Positions 8,174-17,686 are shown, numbered from the stretch's first letter. The stretch is DNA of 64,000 bases from Microbacterium hydrocarbonoxydans (GCF_011752045.1 NZ_JAAKXW010000001.1:806001-870000); one strand, 5' to 3'. The notes: generated by a model from the sequence alone, not told the origin. Translations and numbers: made by a program.

Positions 8174-10228
8174 TCAGGCGCGATACACCTGCACGACCGC
8201 CGGCCGCGGCGCACCGGGAACGTCGCCGGGAGCCGTCGAGCCGTAGTCGGGGAACAGCGAGTTCGGCGCCTCGAAGGTGCCGTCCTCACCCGGGTGCTGC
8301 ACGGCGACGAAGACGAGGCCTTCCTTGTCGTGGATGACCGGGCCGCAGGTCTCGGCGTCGCGCGGGACGGCGAGGAACTGCTGCACGTGCCCGCGCTCGG
8401 AGCCCGTGAGCGGGACCTTGAAGAGCCCGTCGTTGCGGCCGATGGTGCTCGGGGCGCCGTCCGTCGAGATCCACAGGTTGCCCTCGGAGTCGAAGGCGAC
8501 GTTGTCCGGGCAGGAGATCGGCGAGACGAGCTCCTTCGGGAATCCGGCGAAGTACGCGTTCTCGAAGGTGGCGGGGTCGCCGCAGAGCAGCAGGATGCTC
8601 CAGCCGAAGGTCGTTCCTGCCTGTCCGGCGGTCTCGGTGAGCTCCACGACGTGGCCGTAGCGGTTGCCGGTGACGGGGTTGACCTCGTCGACGGCGCTGC
8701 GCCGGGAGTTGTTGGTGAGCGCCACGTAGACCTTGCCGGTCAGCGGGTTGGGCTGCACGTCCTCGGGGCGGTCCATCTTCGTCGCACCGACGGCGTCCGC
8801 GGCGAGGCGGGTGTAGACCAGTACCTGCTCGGTGGTGAAACCGGGCACGACGCTCTTCCCGCCCTGGGTCAGCGGGACCCACGTGCCGGTGCCGTCGAAG
8901 GCGCCGTCGGACGGCAGCGCGCCGGTGCCGGTGATCTCCGCTGCCGGCGAGTTGCCGGTGAACTTCGCGACGTAGAGGTCTCCCTCGCTGAGCAGGTTCA
9001 GGTTCTTCTTGCGCGAACCGGAGATGCGGTTCTTCGAGACGAACTTGTACAGGTAGTCGTTGCGCTCGTCATCGCCCATGTACGCGACGACGCGGCCGTC
9101 CTCGGCGACGTGCACGTTGGCACCCTCGTGCTTGAAGCGTCCCATGGCGGTGTGCTTGCGGGGGGTGGACGTCGGGTCCTGCGGGTCGATCTCGACGATG
9201 TACCCGAAGCGGTTCGGCTCGTTGACGTAGTCGGGGTTGTGCGCGTCGAAGCGGGGGTCGTAGGTCTCCCAGCCCGTCGAGGTCGACGTGGTGCTCGAGC
9301 CGGAGTAGCGCTTCTGCTCGGCGGTGTCCGCCGCCCAGGCGAAATACCCGTTGAAGTTCTCCTCGCCGGAGAGGATGGTGCCCCACGGCGTGGTGCCACC
9401 GGCGCAGTTGCCGAGGGTGCCGTGGACCCAGCGCCCCTCGGGGTCGGCGGCCGTCTTGACGAGGTCGGAACCCGCGGCCGGTCCGGTGAGCTCGAACACC
9501 GTCTCGACGGTGATCCGGCGGTTGCGGCGACCGTCCACGACGTACGACCACGGCTCGCCGACCCTGCGGCGGCTGATGTCGACGACCGACATGCCCTGCG
9601 CGGCCTTGTAGATGTCTCCGCGGCGGCGGAGCTCGGCGGCATCCGTCGTCGCGGGGAACATGAGGTTCGGGTTGACGTACTCGTGGTTGTTCACGAGGAC
9701 GCCCGTCTTGCCGCTCGGGTCGGCGACGATGTCGAGGTAGTCGCTGTTGTAGCCGAACTGCTCGGCCTGCGCCTCAGGGGTCTGGCCGGCGAGGTCGAAG
9801 GCGGGCGTGCGGGAGAAGAGCGGGTCGCCCCAGCGGATGATGGGCTTCCAGGTGAATCCGTCAGGGACGGTGACGGCGTCGACGTCGGCCGGCACCGAGG
9901 CGATCGGGCCGAACGAGAGACCGGCGTTGCCCGGCTTCCCCAGGGAGACGCCGAGATCGCCCGCACCCGCGGCGGCCGGCGCGGAGACGGGCGCCTGGCG
10001 GCCGGCGCCGACCGCGATGGCGACGGCGGCAGCCGCACCGAGGCCGAAGAGCGCCCGGCGCGAGAACACGGCAGAGGCGATCGAACGGAAGTCCTCGTTC
10101 GCGGAGGTGTTGCACTCCGGGCCGAGACACGCGTTCGCGCACTTGAGCTGGCACGTCACGGCGGAGCGCTTGCCGCGCACATGGTCTGCCATGGGGAGCG
10201 GGCGGCGGATGGGATCGGTCAGCGTCAT
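8174..10228 (-). CDS. PhoX-family phosphatase, Tat-exported (DUF839)
   Basis: 684 residues. A twin-arginine signal, SRRALFGLG (Arg57-Arg58) followed by an Ala/Val-rich stretch, predicts export of the folded enzyme. The body is the PhoX beta-propeller type (DUF839): HGTLGNCAGGTTPWGT, LSGEENFNGYF and DGAPSTIGRNDGLF match metal- and phosphate-site regions. Family members are Ca2+/Fe3+-dependent phosphomonoesterases used for phosphate scavenging. The unusually long n-region carries four Cys (26, 30, 34, 39) in a C-x3-C-x3-C-x4-C array. GAGGAGG precedes the ATG. No pho genes are adjacent, and no PhoB/PhoP box was identified. Confidence 0.88.
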   Translation of the reverse strand: MTLTDPIRRPLPMADHVRGKRSAVTCQLKCANACLGPECNTSANEDFRSIASAVFSRRALFGLGAAAAVAIAVGAGRQAPVSAPAAAGAGDLGVSLGKPGNAGLSFGPIASVPADVDAVTVPDGFTWKPIIRWGDPLFSRTPAFDLAGQTPEAQAEQFGYNSDYLDIVADPSGKTGVLVNNHEYVNPNLMFPATTDAAELRRRGDIYKAAQGMSVVDISRRRVGEPWSYVVDGRRNRRITVETVFELTGPAAGSDLVKTAADPEGRWVHGTLGNCAGGTTPWGTILSGEENFNGYFAWAADTAEQKRYSGSSTTSTSTGWETYDPRFDAHNPDYVNEPNRFGYIVEIDPQDPTSTPRKHTAMGRFKHEGANVHVAEDGRVVAYMGDDERNDYLYKFVSKNRISGSRKKNLNLLSEGDLYVAKFTGNSPAAEITGTGALPSDGAFDGTGTWVPLTQGGKSVVPGFTTEQVLVYTRLAADAVGATKMDRPEDVQPNPLTGKVYVALTNNSRRSAVDEVNPVTGNRYGHVVELTETAGQAGTTFGWSILLLCGDPATFENAYFAGFPKELVSPISCPDNVAFDSEGNLWISTDGAPSTIGRNDGLFKVPLTGSERGHVQQFLAVPRDAETCGPVIHDKEGLVFVAVQHPGEDGTFEAPNSLFPDYGSTAPGDVPGAPRPAVVQVYRA

Positions 10229-10313
10229 CGGGTCCTCCTCGTCGGGATGCTGCGCAGGTCAGCTTCGTCCCGTCAGGTGACGCGCGCGTGAACGCGGTCT
10301 GAACCCTTCGCGA

Positions 10314-11348
10314 TCACCCGGCGGACGGCAGGGCGTTGATCGCGCCGATGAGCCGGAAGAGGCTGCCGACCTTGCGCTGCTCGAGGTGCAGCACGAGACG
10401 CGGCAGGTGAAGCGCGTCCCCGTCGGCGACCTCGGGCTGCCGCGGCTCGCTGCGCTCGATGCGGCCTGAGGCGAGCATGCCGCCGAATCGCTCGTTCAGC
10501 TCGTCGAGCTCGGCGTCCGTCGGCGGCACTCGCAGCCGCAGCACCAGCGTGTCCCCCACCCAGCGCAGCGAATCGTAGTTGTGCCAGAAGCCGGTGATCT
10601 CCGCGGTCGCCTTCTCGACCGAGTCGGTGATCAGCACGCGGTCGAAGTCGCCCGGGGAGATCACGCCGGTCGGGGTGAGATCCTCGTCGATGAATCTCTT
10701 CAGCCCCGTCCAGAACGTTCCGCCCTCCTGGTCGAGCAGCACGATCGGCATCGGCTCCGCCTTGCCGGTCTGCTGCAGGGTCAGCAGCTCGAACATCTCG
10801 TCGAGCGTGCCGAACCCTCCCGGGAGGCAGATGAAGCCGCGGGACTCCTTCATCAGCATGAGCTTGCGGGTGAAGAAGTACTTCATCGCCACGACGTTGT
10901 CCTGCACTGCAGCCACGCCGTTCGCCTTCTCCTCGAACGGGAGGCGGATGGAGACGCCGAGCGACAGCGCCGGCCCTGCGCCCTCCGCGGCCGCCTGCAT
11001 GATGCCTGGGCCGGCACCGGTGACCACCATCCACCCGTCCGTCGCGAGCGCCGCGGCGACATCGCGGGCCTGACGGTAGAGCGGATCGTCCTGCAGCGTG
11101 CGCGCCGACCCGAACACGGTGACCTTGGGCACATCGCGGTACGGCGCGAACAGGCGGAAGGCGTCCCTCATCTCCGCCAGCGCCGCCGACGCGATCTTCA
11201 GGTCGAGCCGGTCGGTGCGGTCCTCGCCGAGGAGGATGGCGGTGCGCAGCATCCGCATCACCAGTCGCCGATCCTCGACCACGCCGGCTTCGTCCAGCAC
11301 GGCGTTGATCTCGGCGCTCAGGGCCTCTGGCAGGGATTCGTCGATCAT
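10314..11348 (-). CDS. LOG-family nucleotide 5'-monophosphate nucleosidase (TIGR00730 type)
   Basis: 344 residues, longer than simple LOG proteins (about 190) and nearer to PpnN-like forms. The LOG signature PGGFGTLDEMFELLTLQQ and the phosphate-binding VTGAGPGIMQAAAEGA are both present. These enzymes hydrolyse nucleoside monophosphates to a base and ribose 5-phosphate. In plants and some bacteria they release active cytokinins; a housekeeping purine role is more likely here. The extra C-terminal part (about 240-344) has no motif that I recognise. It lies downstream of proS on the same strand across a GC-rich hairpin-forming gap. Confidence 0.82.
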   Translation of the reverse strand: MIDESLPEALSAEINAVLDEAGVVEDRRLVMRMLRTAILLGEDRTDRLDLKIASAALAEMRDAFRLFAPYRDVPKVTVFGSARTLQDDPLYRQARDVAAALATDGWMVVTGAGPGIMQAAAEGAGPALSLGVSIRLPFEEKANGVAAVQDNVVAMKYFFTRKLMLMKESRGFICLPGGFGTLDEMFELLTLQQTGKAEPMPIVLLDQEGGTFWTGLKRFIDEDLTPTGVISPGDFDRVLITDSVEKATAEITGFWHNYDSLRWVGDTLVLRLRVPPTDAELDELNERFGGMLASGRIERSEPRQPEVADGDALHLPRLVLHLEQRKVGSLFRLIGAINALPSAG

Positions 11349-11390
11349 GTCCCCAGCGTCGCATGCGGCGAGCGCGGGAGCCGCCCCGCA

Positions 11391-11432
11391 ACGCCGCCGG
11401 CCGCCGGCGGGCGGCGGCGGGGGCCCCCGGCG
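11391..11432 (-). terminator. Very GC-rich hairpin region after proS
   Basis: The 97-base gap after the proS stop is almost pure G/C. CGCCGCC at 11392-11398 can pair with 11410-11416, and a self-complementary GGGGGCCCCC follows at about 11419-11428. It is probably a stem-loop terminator without a T tract. Confidence 0.35.
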
Positions 11433-11445
11433 GGGGGCGATGCGG

Positions 11446-13203
11446 TCAGCGTCGCGCGAGGCGCTCGATCGCGTCGGCGAGAGAGACGGCGTCGCGCTCG
11501 CCCGTGCTGCGGTCCCACAGCTCGACCTGCCCGTCGGCCGCGCCGCGCCCGACGATGACGATCTTCGGGACGCCGACGAGCTCGGCGTCGCCGAACTTCA
11601 CACCGGGCGACACCTTGGGACGGTCGTCGTAGAGGACGTCGAGCCCGGCGGCCTCGAGCTGCGCCGAGAGGTCGGCGGCGACATCGAAGGCGACCTGGTC
11701 GCGGCCTGCGGCGACGACATGGACGTCGAACGGGGCGACGGACGCCGGCCAGATGAGGCCCTTGTCGTCGTTGTTGAGCTCGGCGATGATCGCGAGGATG
11801 CGGGTGACGCCGATGCCGTACGAACCCATTGTGACGGTGACGAGCTTGCCGTTCTCGTCGAGGACCTTCAGCCCGAGCGTCTCTGCGAAGAAGCGGCCCA
11901 GCTGGAAGACGTGGCCGATCTCCATCCCGCGGGCGAGCTCCACGGGGCCGGAGCCGTCCGGGGCCGGATCGCCGGGGCGGACGTCCGCGATCTCGGCGAT
12001 GCCGTCGGCGAAGAAGTCGCGTCCGGCGACGACGGAGTGCGCGTGCTTCTCGTCGATGTTCGCGCCGGTGATCCAGCTGGTGCCCTCGCTGACGCGGGGG
12101 TCGACCAGGTAGCGGATGCCGGTGGCCGACTCCTCCCCGAGGACGGCGCCCGTCGGGGACCAGGGCCCGATGTACCCCTTCACCAGGAGGGGATTGTTCT
12201 CGAAGTCCTCCGCGGTCGCCGTCTCGACCTCGGCCGGCGCGAACGCGACCTCGGCGCGCTTCTCGTCGACCTCGCGGTCACCCGGGATGCCGACGACGAC
12301 GAGCTCGCGGGTGCCGTCGAGATGCGTCAGCGCGAGCACGACGTTCTTCAGCGTGTCGGCGGCGGTGAACTCCCCCTCGAGGTTCGCGTTGCAGTGCGCG
12401 ACCAGCGTCTCGATGGTCGGAGTGTCCGGAGAATCGAAGACGACGGGTGCCGCGTCGGCGTCGAACGGCACCGGCGCCGGAACCGCGGTCGAGAAGGCCT
12501 CGACGTTCGCGGCGTACCCACCGGCGCTGCGGACGAAGGTGTCCTCCCCGACCGGGGTCGGGTGCAGGAACTCCTCGCTGCGGGCGCCGCCCATCAGACC
12601 GTTGTCGGCGTTGACGATGACGTACTCGAGGCCCAGGCGCTGGAAGATGCGCTCGTAGGCGTCGCGCTGCGCCTGGTAGCTGGCCTCGAGGCCGGCATCC
12701 GACGAGTCGAAGGAATAGGCGTCCTTCATCGTGAACTCGCGGCCGCGGAGGAGCCCGGCGCGGGGACGCGCCTCATCGCGGTACTTGTCCTGGATCTGGT
12801 AGATCGTGAGCGGCAGGTCCTTGTACGAGGAGTACAGGTCCTTCACGAGCAGGGTGAACATCTCCTCGTGCGTCGGCGCGAGAAGGTAGTCGGCGCCCTT
12901 GCGGTCCTGGAGGCGGAAGATGCCGTCGCCATAGGACTCCCAGCGACCGGAGAGCTCGTACGGCTCGCGCGGCAGCAGCGCAGGGAAGTGCACCTCCTGC
13001 GCGCCGGCGTTCGACATCTCGTCGCGGATGATCGCCTCGATGCGCGCCTTCACCTTCAGACCCAGCGGCAGCCAGGTGAACACTCCTGGGGCGGCACGGC
13101 GGATGTAGCCGGCGCGGACCAGCAGCCGATGGCTGGTGACCTCTGCGTCAGCAGGGTCTTCGCGGAGGGTGCGGAGGAAGAAGTTGGAGAGACGAGTGAC
13201 CAC
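11446..13203 (-). CDS. proS: Prolyl-tRNA synthetase (bacterial type)
   Basis: 585 residues. This class II synthetase charges tRNA-Pro. The N-terminal [20 protein letters not shown] and motif 2 region [20 protein letters not shown] are clear. The long insertion between motifs 2 and 3 (about residues 220-410) is the INS editing domain that clears Ala-tRNA-Pro in bacterial-type ProRS. Motif 3 is near [17 protein letters not shown], followed by the anticodon-binding domain. The start is a GTG with no ribosome site but a TAGACT hexamer six bases upstream, suggesting a leaderless message. Confidence 0.97.
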   Translation of the reverse strand: MVTRLSNFFLRTLREDPADAEVTSHRLLVRAGYIRRAAPGVFTWLPLGLKVKARIEAIIRDEMSNAGAQEVHFPALLPREPYELSGRWESYGDGIFRLQDRKGADYLLAPTHEEMFTLLVKDLYSSYKDLPLTIYQIQDKYRDEARPRAGLLRGREFTMKDAYSFDSSDAGLEASYQAQRDAYERIFQRLGLEYVIVNADNGLMGGARSEEFLHPTPVGEDTFVRSAGGYAANVEAFSTAVPAPVPFDADAAPVVFDSPDTPTIETLVAHCNANLEGEFTAADTLKNVVLALTHLDGTRELVVVGIPGDREVDEKRAEVAFAPAEVETATAEDFENNPLLVKGYIGPWSPTGAVLGEESATGIRYLVDPRVSEGTSWITGANIDEKHAHSVVAGRDFFADGIAEIADVRPGDPAPDGSGPVELARGMEIGHVFQLGRFFAETLGLKVLDENGKLVTVTMGSYGIGVTRILAIIAELNNDDKGLIWPASVAPFDVHVVAAGRDQVAFDVAADLSAQLEAAGLDVLYDDRPKVSPGVKFGDAELVGVPKIVIVGRGAADGQVELWDRSTGERDAVSLADAIERLARR

Positions 13204-13209
13204 GGGCCA

Positions 13210-13215
13210 AGTCTA
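13210..13215 (-). promoter_or_regulatory. -10 hexamer, leaderless proS mRNA
   Basis: TAGACT on the minus strand, six bases before the proS GTG, with no Shine-Dalgarno sequence between. Confidence 0.4.
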
Positions 13216-13245
13216 GTGAACCGCGGTCACCCGTCCCCCGCGGGC

Positions 13246-14016
13246 TCAGTTGAGCGCGGGCAGCCCCGACGGGATCACGCCACCGGCGTACAGGCTCGCG
13301 GCGAGCTCCTGCGTCGCGGTCAGCGCGACGCGCTGCGGGAGCGGCCCGTACGAGATGCGGGCGACGCCGAGCGATTCGTACTCGGTGGCGGTGAGAGCGC
13401 CCGGCAGGCCGATCACGCTGACCTTGCCGACGCCGATGCCGTCGACCAGCTGACGGGTGATGTTCGCGTCCAGGATGCCGGGGACGAAGACCGCCGTCGC
13501 GCCGGCGTCGATGAAGGCGCGCCCACGCTGGATCGCATCGGCGACGCTCTCCTTCACGGGGCGTCCCCCGCCACGGACGAACGCGTCGGTGCGCGCGTTG
13601 AGTGCGAACGGCACGCCCTCGGCCGCCGCGGCCTTGACGATGGCCTCGACCGCGGCCACGGACTCGTCCAGCGGCTTCAGGCGGTCCTCGACGTTCGCGC
13701 CGACGACGCCGGCTCCGATGGCGAGGCGGGTGGTCTCCCCCGCGTCCCCATAGCCGTCGTCGAGGTCGGCGGTCACCGGCACATCGACGGATGCCGCGAT
13801 GCGCCCGACCATGTCGATCATGACATCGCGCGGCGTGCTGCCGTCGGAGTAGCCGAAGGAGGCGGCGATGCCGTGGCCAGCGGTCGCGATGGCCTTGGTC
13901 TCCGGGAGCGCGGCCACGGCCTTGGCGGACACGACGTCCCAGACGTTCACGACGCGGAGGATCTCGGGGGCTTCGTAGAGGTCGATGAGGCGCTGGGCCT
14001 TGGCTGCAATCGTCAT
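13246..14016 (-). CDS. Isocitrate lyase/PEP mutase-family protein
   Basis: 256 residues, the size of single-domain members of the ICL/PEPM superfamily. The metal-binding segment TADLDDGYGD, the NVED motif and ALNARTDAF are present on a TIM-barrel pattern (VNVWDVVSA at the start). The superfamily includes methylisocitrate lyase, oxaloacetate decarboxylase/hydrolase and phosphonomutases. The KKCGH catalytic loop of true isocitrate lyases is absent; the equivalent region reads SFGYSDG, so it is probably not an isocitrate lyase. The substrate is unknown. It lies 42 bases upstream of the proS start on the same strand but has its own TAGCGT hexamer six bases before its ATG. Confidence 0.82.
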   Translation of the reverse strand: MTIAAKAQRLIDLYEAPEILRVVNVWDVVSAKAVAALPETKAIATAGHGIAASFGYSDGSTPRDVMIDMVGRIAASVDVPVTADLDDGYGDAGETTRLAIGAGVVGANVEDRLKPLDESVAAVEAIVKAAAAEGVPFALNARTDAFVRGGGRPVKESVADAIQRGRAFIDAGATAVFVPGILDANITRQLVDGIGVGKVSVIGLPGALTATEYESLGVARISYGPLPQRVALTATQELAASLYAGGVIPSGLPALN

Positions 14017-14022
14017 GGATCC

Positions 14023-14028
14023 ACGCTA
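14023..14028 (-). promoter_or_regulatory. -10 hexamer, leaderless ICL/PEPM-family mRNA
   Basis: TAGCGT on the minus strand, six bases before the ATG at 14016. Confidence 0.35.
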
Positions 14029-14155
14029 ACCCGCCACGCCGGGAGCGGGGTCGCGCGGGTGTAACACGGCCTGTTCCGCGCCGGGTGGCAAGCATGGTCT
14101 GTTTTCTTCGCTGATCTGGGGTGGGAATGTCGGTGGCCCCTGGTTTCATAGGGGT

Positions 14156-15439
14156 ATGACGGCACGGCGGACGCGACCATCGAGCAGGTGGACGCGTTGG
14201 GTGCGCTCACGGATTCGATCGTGGAGATGGACCGGACGATCAGCATGCTGCAGGCCGCCCGGGACGGGATGCTCGCCGTCGGCGCCCGTCTCGCCCTGCA
14301 GGTCGCGGAGGAGGCCGGGCATGAGGACTTCGGGGACCTGACGACCCGGGCGGTCGCGGCCGAGTTCGCAGCCGCGTTGCGGGTCAGTGACCGGACGGTG
14401 CAGCGCCGGATGAGCGAGGCGTCGTTCCTGGTGGAGCGGTTCCCGCGCGTGTGGCAGGCGCAGGGCGCCGGGCGGATCAGCGCCGATCTCGCCCGGTCAT
14501 CCTCGACGCCGGTGAGCACCTCGACGATCCCGCGGACCGTGACGCGTACGCGGCGCAGATGGTGGGGTTCGCTGCGGCGGAGTCCCCGAACCGGACGGCG
14601 CGGATGGCACGCAGGGTCGCGGAGCGCTTCCAGTCGAAACCGGTGGATGACCGACACGAGGGCGCCCGGGAGGACCGGCGCGCCTGGGTGAGAGACCACC
14701 CCGACGGGATGGCTGAATTCTCCGTGTTCGGTCCAGCCGCGCTCGTGCACGGCGCCCACGACCGGATCACCGGCATGGCCAAGAGCCTCCAGGGTGCTCC
14801 GGATGCCGATGGCCGGGATTCAGTCGCCGGTCCCGACCTGCGCACGATCGATCAGCTGCGCTGCGACCTCGCCCTCGACCTGCTGCTCTCCGGCGCCCGG
14901 CCGGGCACGCAACCCCGACGGGCTCCTCTCCCAGATCACCGGGCAGGTGTCGATCACTGTCCCGGTCACCACTCTGATGGGGGCGGGTACGGCCTCGGCG
15001 GAGCTGGACGGCCGCACCCCGATCGACACCGCCACTGCGAAACAGCTCGCCGGGGCGGCATCCGGGTGGAATCGCATCCTCACCCACCCGATCACCGGGG
15101 GCGATCCTGGCCGTCGACCGGTACCGGCCGTCCGCCGACCTGAAACGCCACCTGCAGGCGCGGGACCAGCGCTGCCGGTTCCCCGGCTGCGGCCAGGCCG
15201 CCCGGGACAGCGACCTCGACCACACCACGGATGCCGCCCACGGCGGCCCCACCACGGCATCCAACCTCGGCGTCCTCTGCCGACGCCACCATGTCCTGAA
15301 ACACCACAGTCCGTGGCAGGTCGAGCACCTCGACAGCGGCGTGTTCGCCTGGACCAGCCCCACCGGCAAGACCCACATCGACCGGCCCCCACCCCTGAAC
15401 ACCGTCACCTTCACCCACGACCAGCCCCCGCCCTTCTGA
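14156..15439 (+). pseudogene. DUF222/HNH endonuclease gene with multiple frameshifts
   Basis: Pieces of one protein lie in successive frames. The DUF222 part (ADATIEQVDALGALTDSIVE, then DRTVQRRMSEASFLVERFP) is followed near 14495 by a shift where one G seems lost from a GGG run. The next piece (VILDAGEHLDDPADRDAYAA to DLALDLLLSGA) shifts between 14897 and 14916, in C-rich sequence. The third (NPDGLLSQITGQV to ILTHPITGG) shifts at the G run 15097-15101. The last (LAVDRYRPSADLKRHLQARD, RCRFPGC, LDHTTDAAHGG, LCRRHHVLKHH) is a complete HNH motif. The ATG at 14156 is also out of phase with the body. An intact product would be about 425 residues. The flanking genes are unbroken. Confidence 0.85.
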
Positions 15440-15497
15440 AGGGCCGTGGTCGCGCGGATCGCTTGTTCGCATCCCGCCGAGGACGAGTCGGCCCGCA

Positions 15498-15503
15498 TAG
15501 TGT
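15498..15503 (+). promoter_or_regulatory. -10 hexamer, leaderless RNB gene mRNA
   Basis: TAGTGT lies six bases before the ATG at 15510 with no ribosome site between. Confidence 0.35.
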
Positions 15504-15509
15504 GGATCC

Positions 15510-16931
15510 ATGCCTCAGCGCCGCTCGCATGTCGCCCCCTCCGCCGCTCAGACAGAACTCGCCGCCGCGCTGGCGACACTGCGGGAGGATCTCGGGACGC
15601 CGGTCGAGTTCCCACAGGCGGTGACCGAAGAAGCATCCGCGTCGTCTCCCGCCGAGCCCGAGCTGGACCTGCGCCACATTCCCTTCGCGACCCTTGATCC
15701 GCTGGGCTCCCGAGACCTTGACCAGGCATTCCAGCTGGAGCGGGACGGCGAGGGGTACACGGTGAGATATGCGATCGCGGATGTCCCCGCCTTCGTGGCT
15801 CCCGGCGGCGCGGTCGACGCCGAGGCGCGCCGACGGGGGCAGACGCTGTACGCGGCCGACGGCAGGATTCCCCTGCATCCGCCCGTCCTGAGCGAGGACC
15901 GCGCCTCGCTGCTCCCCGATGTCGACCGGCCGGCTCTGGTCTGGACGTTCGCACTGGACTCGGCCGGCGCCGTGGGTGACTTCCGTCTGGAGCGCGCTCT
16001 GATCCGTTCCCGCGCGCGGCTCGACTACAGCACGGTGCAGGCGGAACTCGATCACGGCGAGGACGGACCCGCCGCGCTCCTCCCGGAGATCGGCGCGCTG
16101 CGCCTCGAGCAGGAGCGGCTGCGGGGCGGCGCAAGCCTCAACGTGCCGGATGAGGAGGTTGTGCGAGCGCCGGACGGGACGTACGCGATCGTGCGCCGGC
16201 ATCCGCTGGCCGTCGAGGACTGGAACGCGCAGCTCTCCCTGATGACCGGCATGGCCGCAGCCACGCTGATGCTCGACGCGGGCGTGGGAATCCTGCGTAC
16301 GATGCCCCAGCCCGACGAGGAGGCGTTCGAGACGTTCCGACATCAGACCGAGGCGCTCGCCCGGCCATGGACGACCGGCCGGTACGGCGACTACCTGCGC
16401 GCGCTGGACCGGTCGGATCCGCTCACGCTCCCGGTGCTCGAGGCAGCCGCGACCCTGTTCCGCGGGGCCGGATACCTCGCCTTCGACGGCTCCGCACCCC
16501 GGGACGCGGAACAGGCGGCGATCGGAGCACCCTACGCGCATGCGACCGCTCCCCTGCGCCGCCTCGTCGACCGCTGGTCTCTGGCGATCTGCCTCGCCGT
16601 GTCCCGGGGCGAGGAGGTGCCCAGCTGGGCACGGGATTCCCTTCCGGAGCTCCCGTCGCTCATGGAGGCCTCCGGACAGCGGGCGTCGAGACTCGACTCG
16701 GCGACGATCAACTGCGTCGAAGCTGCGCTGCTCACGCCGCTCGTCGGATCGGAGGTCGAGGCCACGATCATCGACCTCCGCGGCGAGCGCGCCACGATCC
16801 AGATCGCCGAGCCGGCGGTGACGGCCTCCGCCCCGGTTCCCGCGGGAGCGGCTCCCGGTTCGGTCGTCCGTCTGAAGGTGCTCCGCGCGGACATCGCACG
16901 CGGCGAAGTCGAGTTCGGACCCGTCGCATGA
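15510..16931 (+). CDS. RNB-domain exoribonuclease (RNase II/R superfamily)
   Basis: 473 residues, essentially a bare RNB domain: no N-terminal cold-shock domains and at most a vestigial S1-like end. The catalytic segment is LDPLGSRDLDQAF. Asp63, Asp69 and Asp71 match three of the four Mg2+-binding Asp of RNase II, while the fourth position is Gln72. The downstream APYAHATAPLRRLVDRW matches the conserved RNB segment ending in the basic RRxxD motif. It should degrade RNA 3' to 5' in the cytoplasm. Its TGA overlaps the ATG of the next gene (ATGA), which implies translational coupling with a nucleotidyltransferase. Confidence 0.88.
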   Translation: MPQRRSHVAPSAAQTELAAALATLREDLGTPVEFPQAVTEEASASSPAEPELDLRHIPFATLDPLGSRDLDQAFQLERDGEGYTVRYAIADVPAFVAPGGAVDAEARRRGQTLYAADGRIPLHPPVLSEDRASLLPDVDRPALVWTFALDSAGAVGDFRLERALIRSRARLDYSTVQAELDHGEDGPAALLPEIGALRLEQERLRGGASLNVPDEEVVRAPDGTYAIVRRHPLAVEDWNAQLSLMTGMAAATLMLDAGVGILRTMPQPDEEAFETFRHQTEALARPWTTGRYGDYLRALDRSDPLTLPVLEAAATLFRGAGYLAFDGSAPRDAEQAAIGAPYAHATAPLRRLVDRWSLAICLAVSRGEEVPSWARDSLPELPSLMEASGQRASRLDSATINCVEAALLTPLVGSEVEATIIDLRGERATIQIAEPAVTASAPVPAGAAPGSVVRLKVLRADIARGEVEFGPVA

Positions 16932-17626
16932 ACCCACAAGAAGCTGCGATCGTCGAAAGGTTCATCACCACCGGATACCCGCGTTCTACGATGGCCGTCG
17001 TCGCCGGCAGCACGGCGCGCGGTGAACGCACCGGGACGAGCGACATCGATCTCCTGCTCCTGGGGGACCATCTGTTCGACGAAACCGGAAAGACCAGCGA
17101 AGCGTCGACGCATTCCTTCGAGGGCGAGATCTTCGAGGTCTTCGCCTACACCCCTGAGGGATTCCGGGAGTGGGCCGAGCGCGGCATCGCACAGCATCGG
17201 CCCGTGATCGTGCACATGCTGGTCGAGGGCATCGCCGTGCGGGACGATGGGCGACTCGACGGATTCCGCCGCGACTGGGGTGCTGTCCTCGACGCCGGCC
17301 CGTCGCTCGGCGCCACGGAATCGACGTTCCGCCGGTACGTCATCACCGACGTGCTCGACGATCTCAGGGACGCGACCGATCCGCTGGAGCAGCGCGCCGT
17401 GGCATCCGTCCTGTTCGAGCGGATCGCCGAGCTCATTCTCCTCACGGAGCATCGCTGGATCGCGACGGGCAAGTGGCTGCCGCGCCGGCTGCGCGCGCTG
17501 AGCGCCGACCGCACCGAGCAGCTCAGCGCGCCGCTGCTCGCGGGCGACTACAGCGCCTTCGCTGACCGCGTCGAGGAAGAGCTGGAGCGCGCGGGTGGCC
17601 GGGTGCAGGCCGGGTTCGTGCGCTGA
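16928..17626 (+). CDS. Nucleotidyltransferase-fold protein
   Basis: 232 residues. The N-terminal part has the Pol-beta/MNT minimal nucleotidyltransferase signature GSTARGERTGTSDIDLLLLG (Gly27-Ser28, then Asp39 and Asp41). The rest is mostly helical (YVITDVLDDLRDA..., LFERIAELILLTEH). Such proteins transfer NMPs to proteins, RNA or small molecules, and some are antitoxin or antibiotic-modifying enzymes. The substrate is unknown. The ATG overlaps the RNB stop by ATGA, so the two are very likely co-translated. No separate HEPN gene follows, although the C-terminal helices could play a HEPN-like role. Confidence 0.75.
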   Translation: MNPQEAAIVERFITTGYPRSTMAVVAGSTARGERTGTSDIDLLLLGDHLFDETGKTSEASTHSFEGEIFEVFAYTPEGFREWAERGIAQHRPVIVHMLVEGIAVRDDGRLDGFRRDWGAVLDAGPSLGATESTFRRYVITDVLDDLRDATDPLEQRAVASVLFERIAELILLTEHRWIATGKWLPRRLRALSADRTEQLSAPLLAGDYSAFADRVEEELERAGGRVQAGFVR

Positions 17627-17672
17627 CCACATCCGCTCACAAGCCGATCTCGAGAATGTGCCACTCGAGTAG

Positions 17673-17678
17673 TACAAT
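17673..17678 (+). promoter_or_regulatory. -10 hexamer before membrane protein/GntR pair
   Basis: TACAAT is a near-consensus -10 element and ends eight bases before the GTG at 17687. The surrounding AGTACAATTCGTATCAGT is a plausible site for self-repression by the GntR-type regulator of the pair, but no clean palindrome is present. Confidence 0.45.
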
Positions 17679-17686
17679 TCGTATCA

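Noticed and set aside
16928..17626. Nucleotidyltransferase as the antitoxin of a HEPN-MNT toxin-antitoxin pair
   Set aside because: No adjacent HEPN gene; the neighbour is an RNB exoribonuclease, and the protein is larger than MNT antitoxins.
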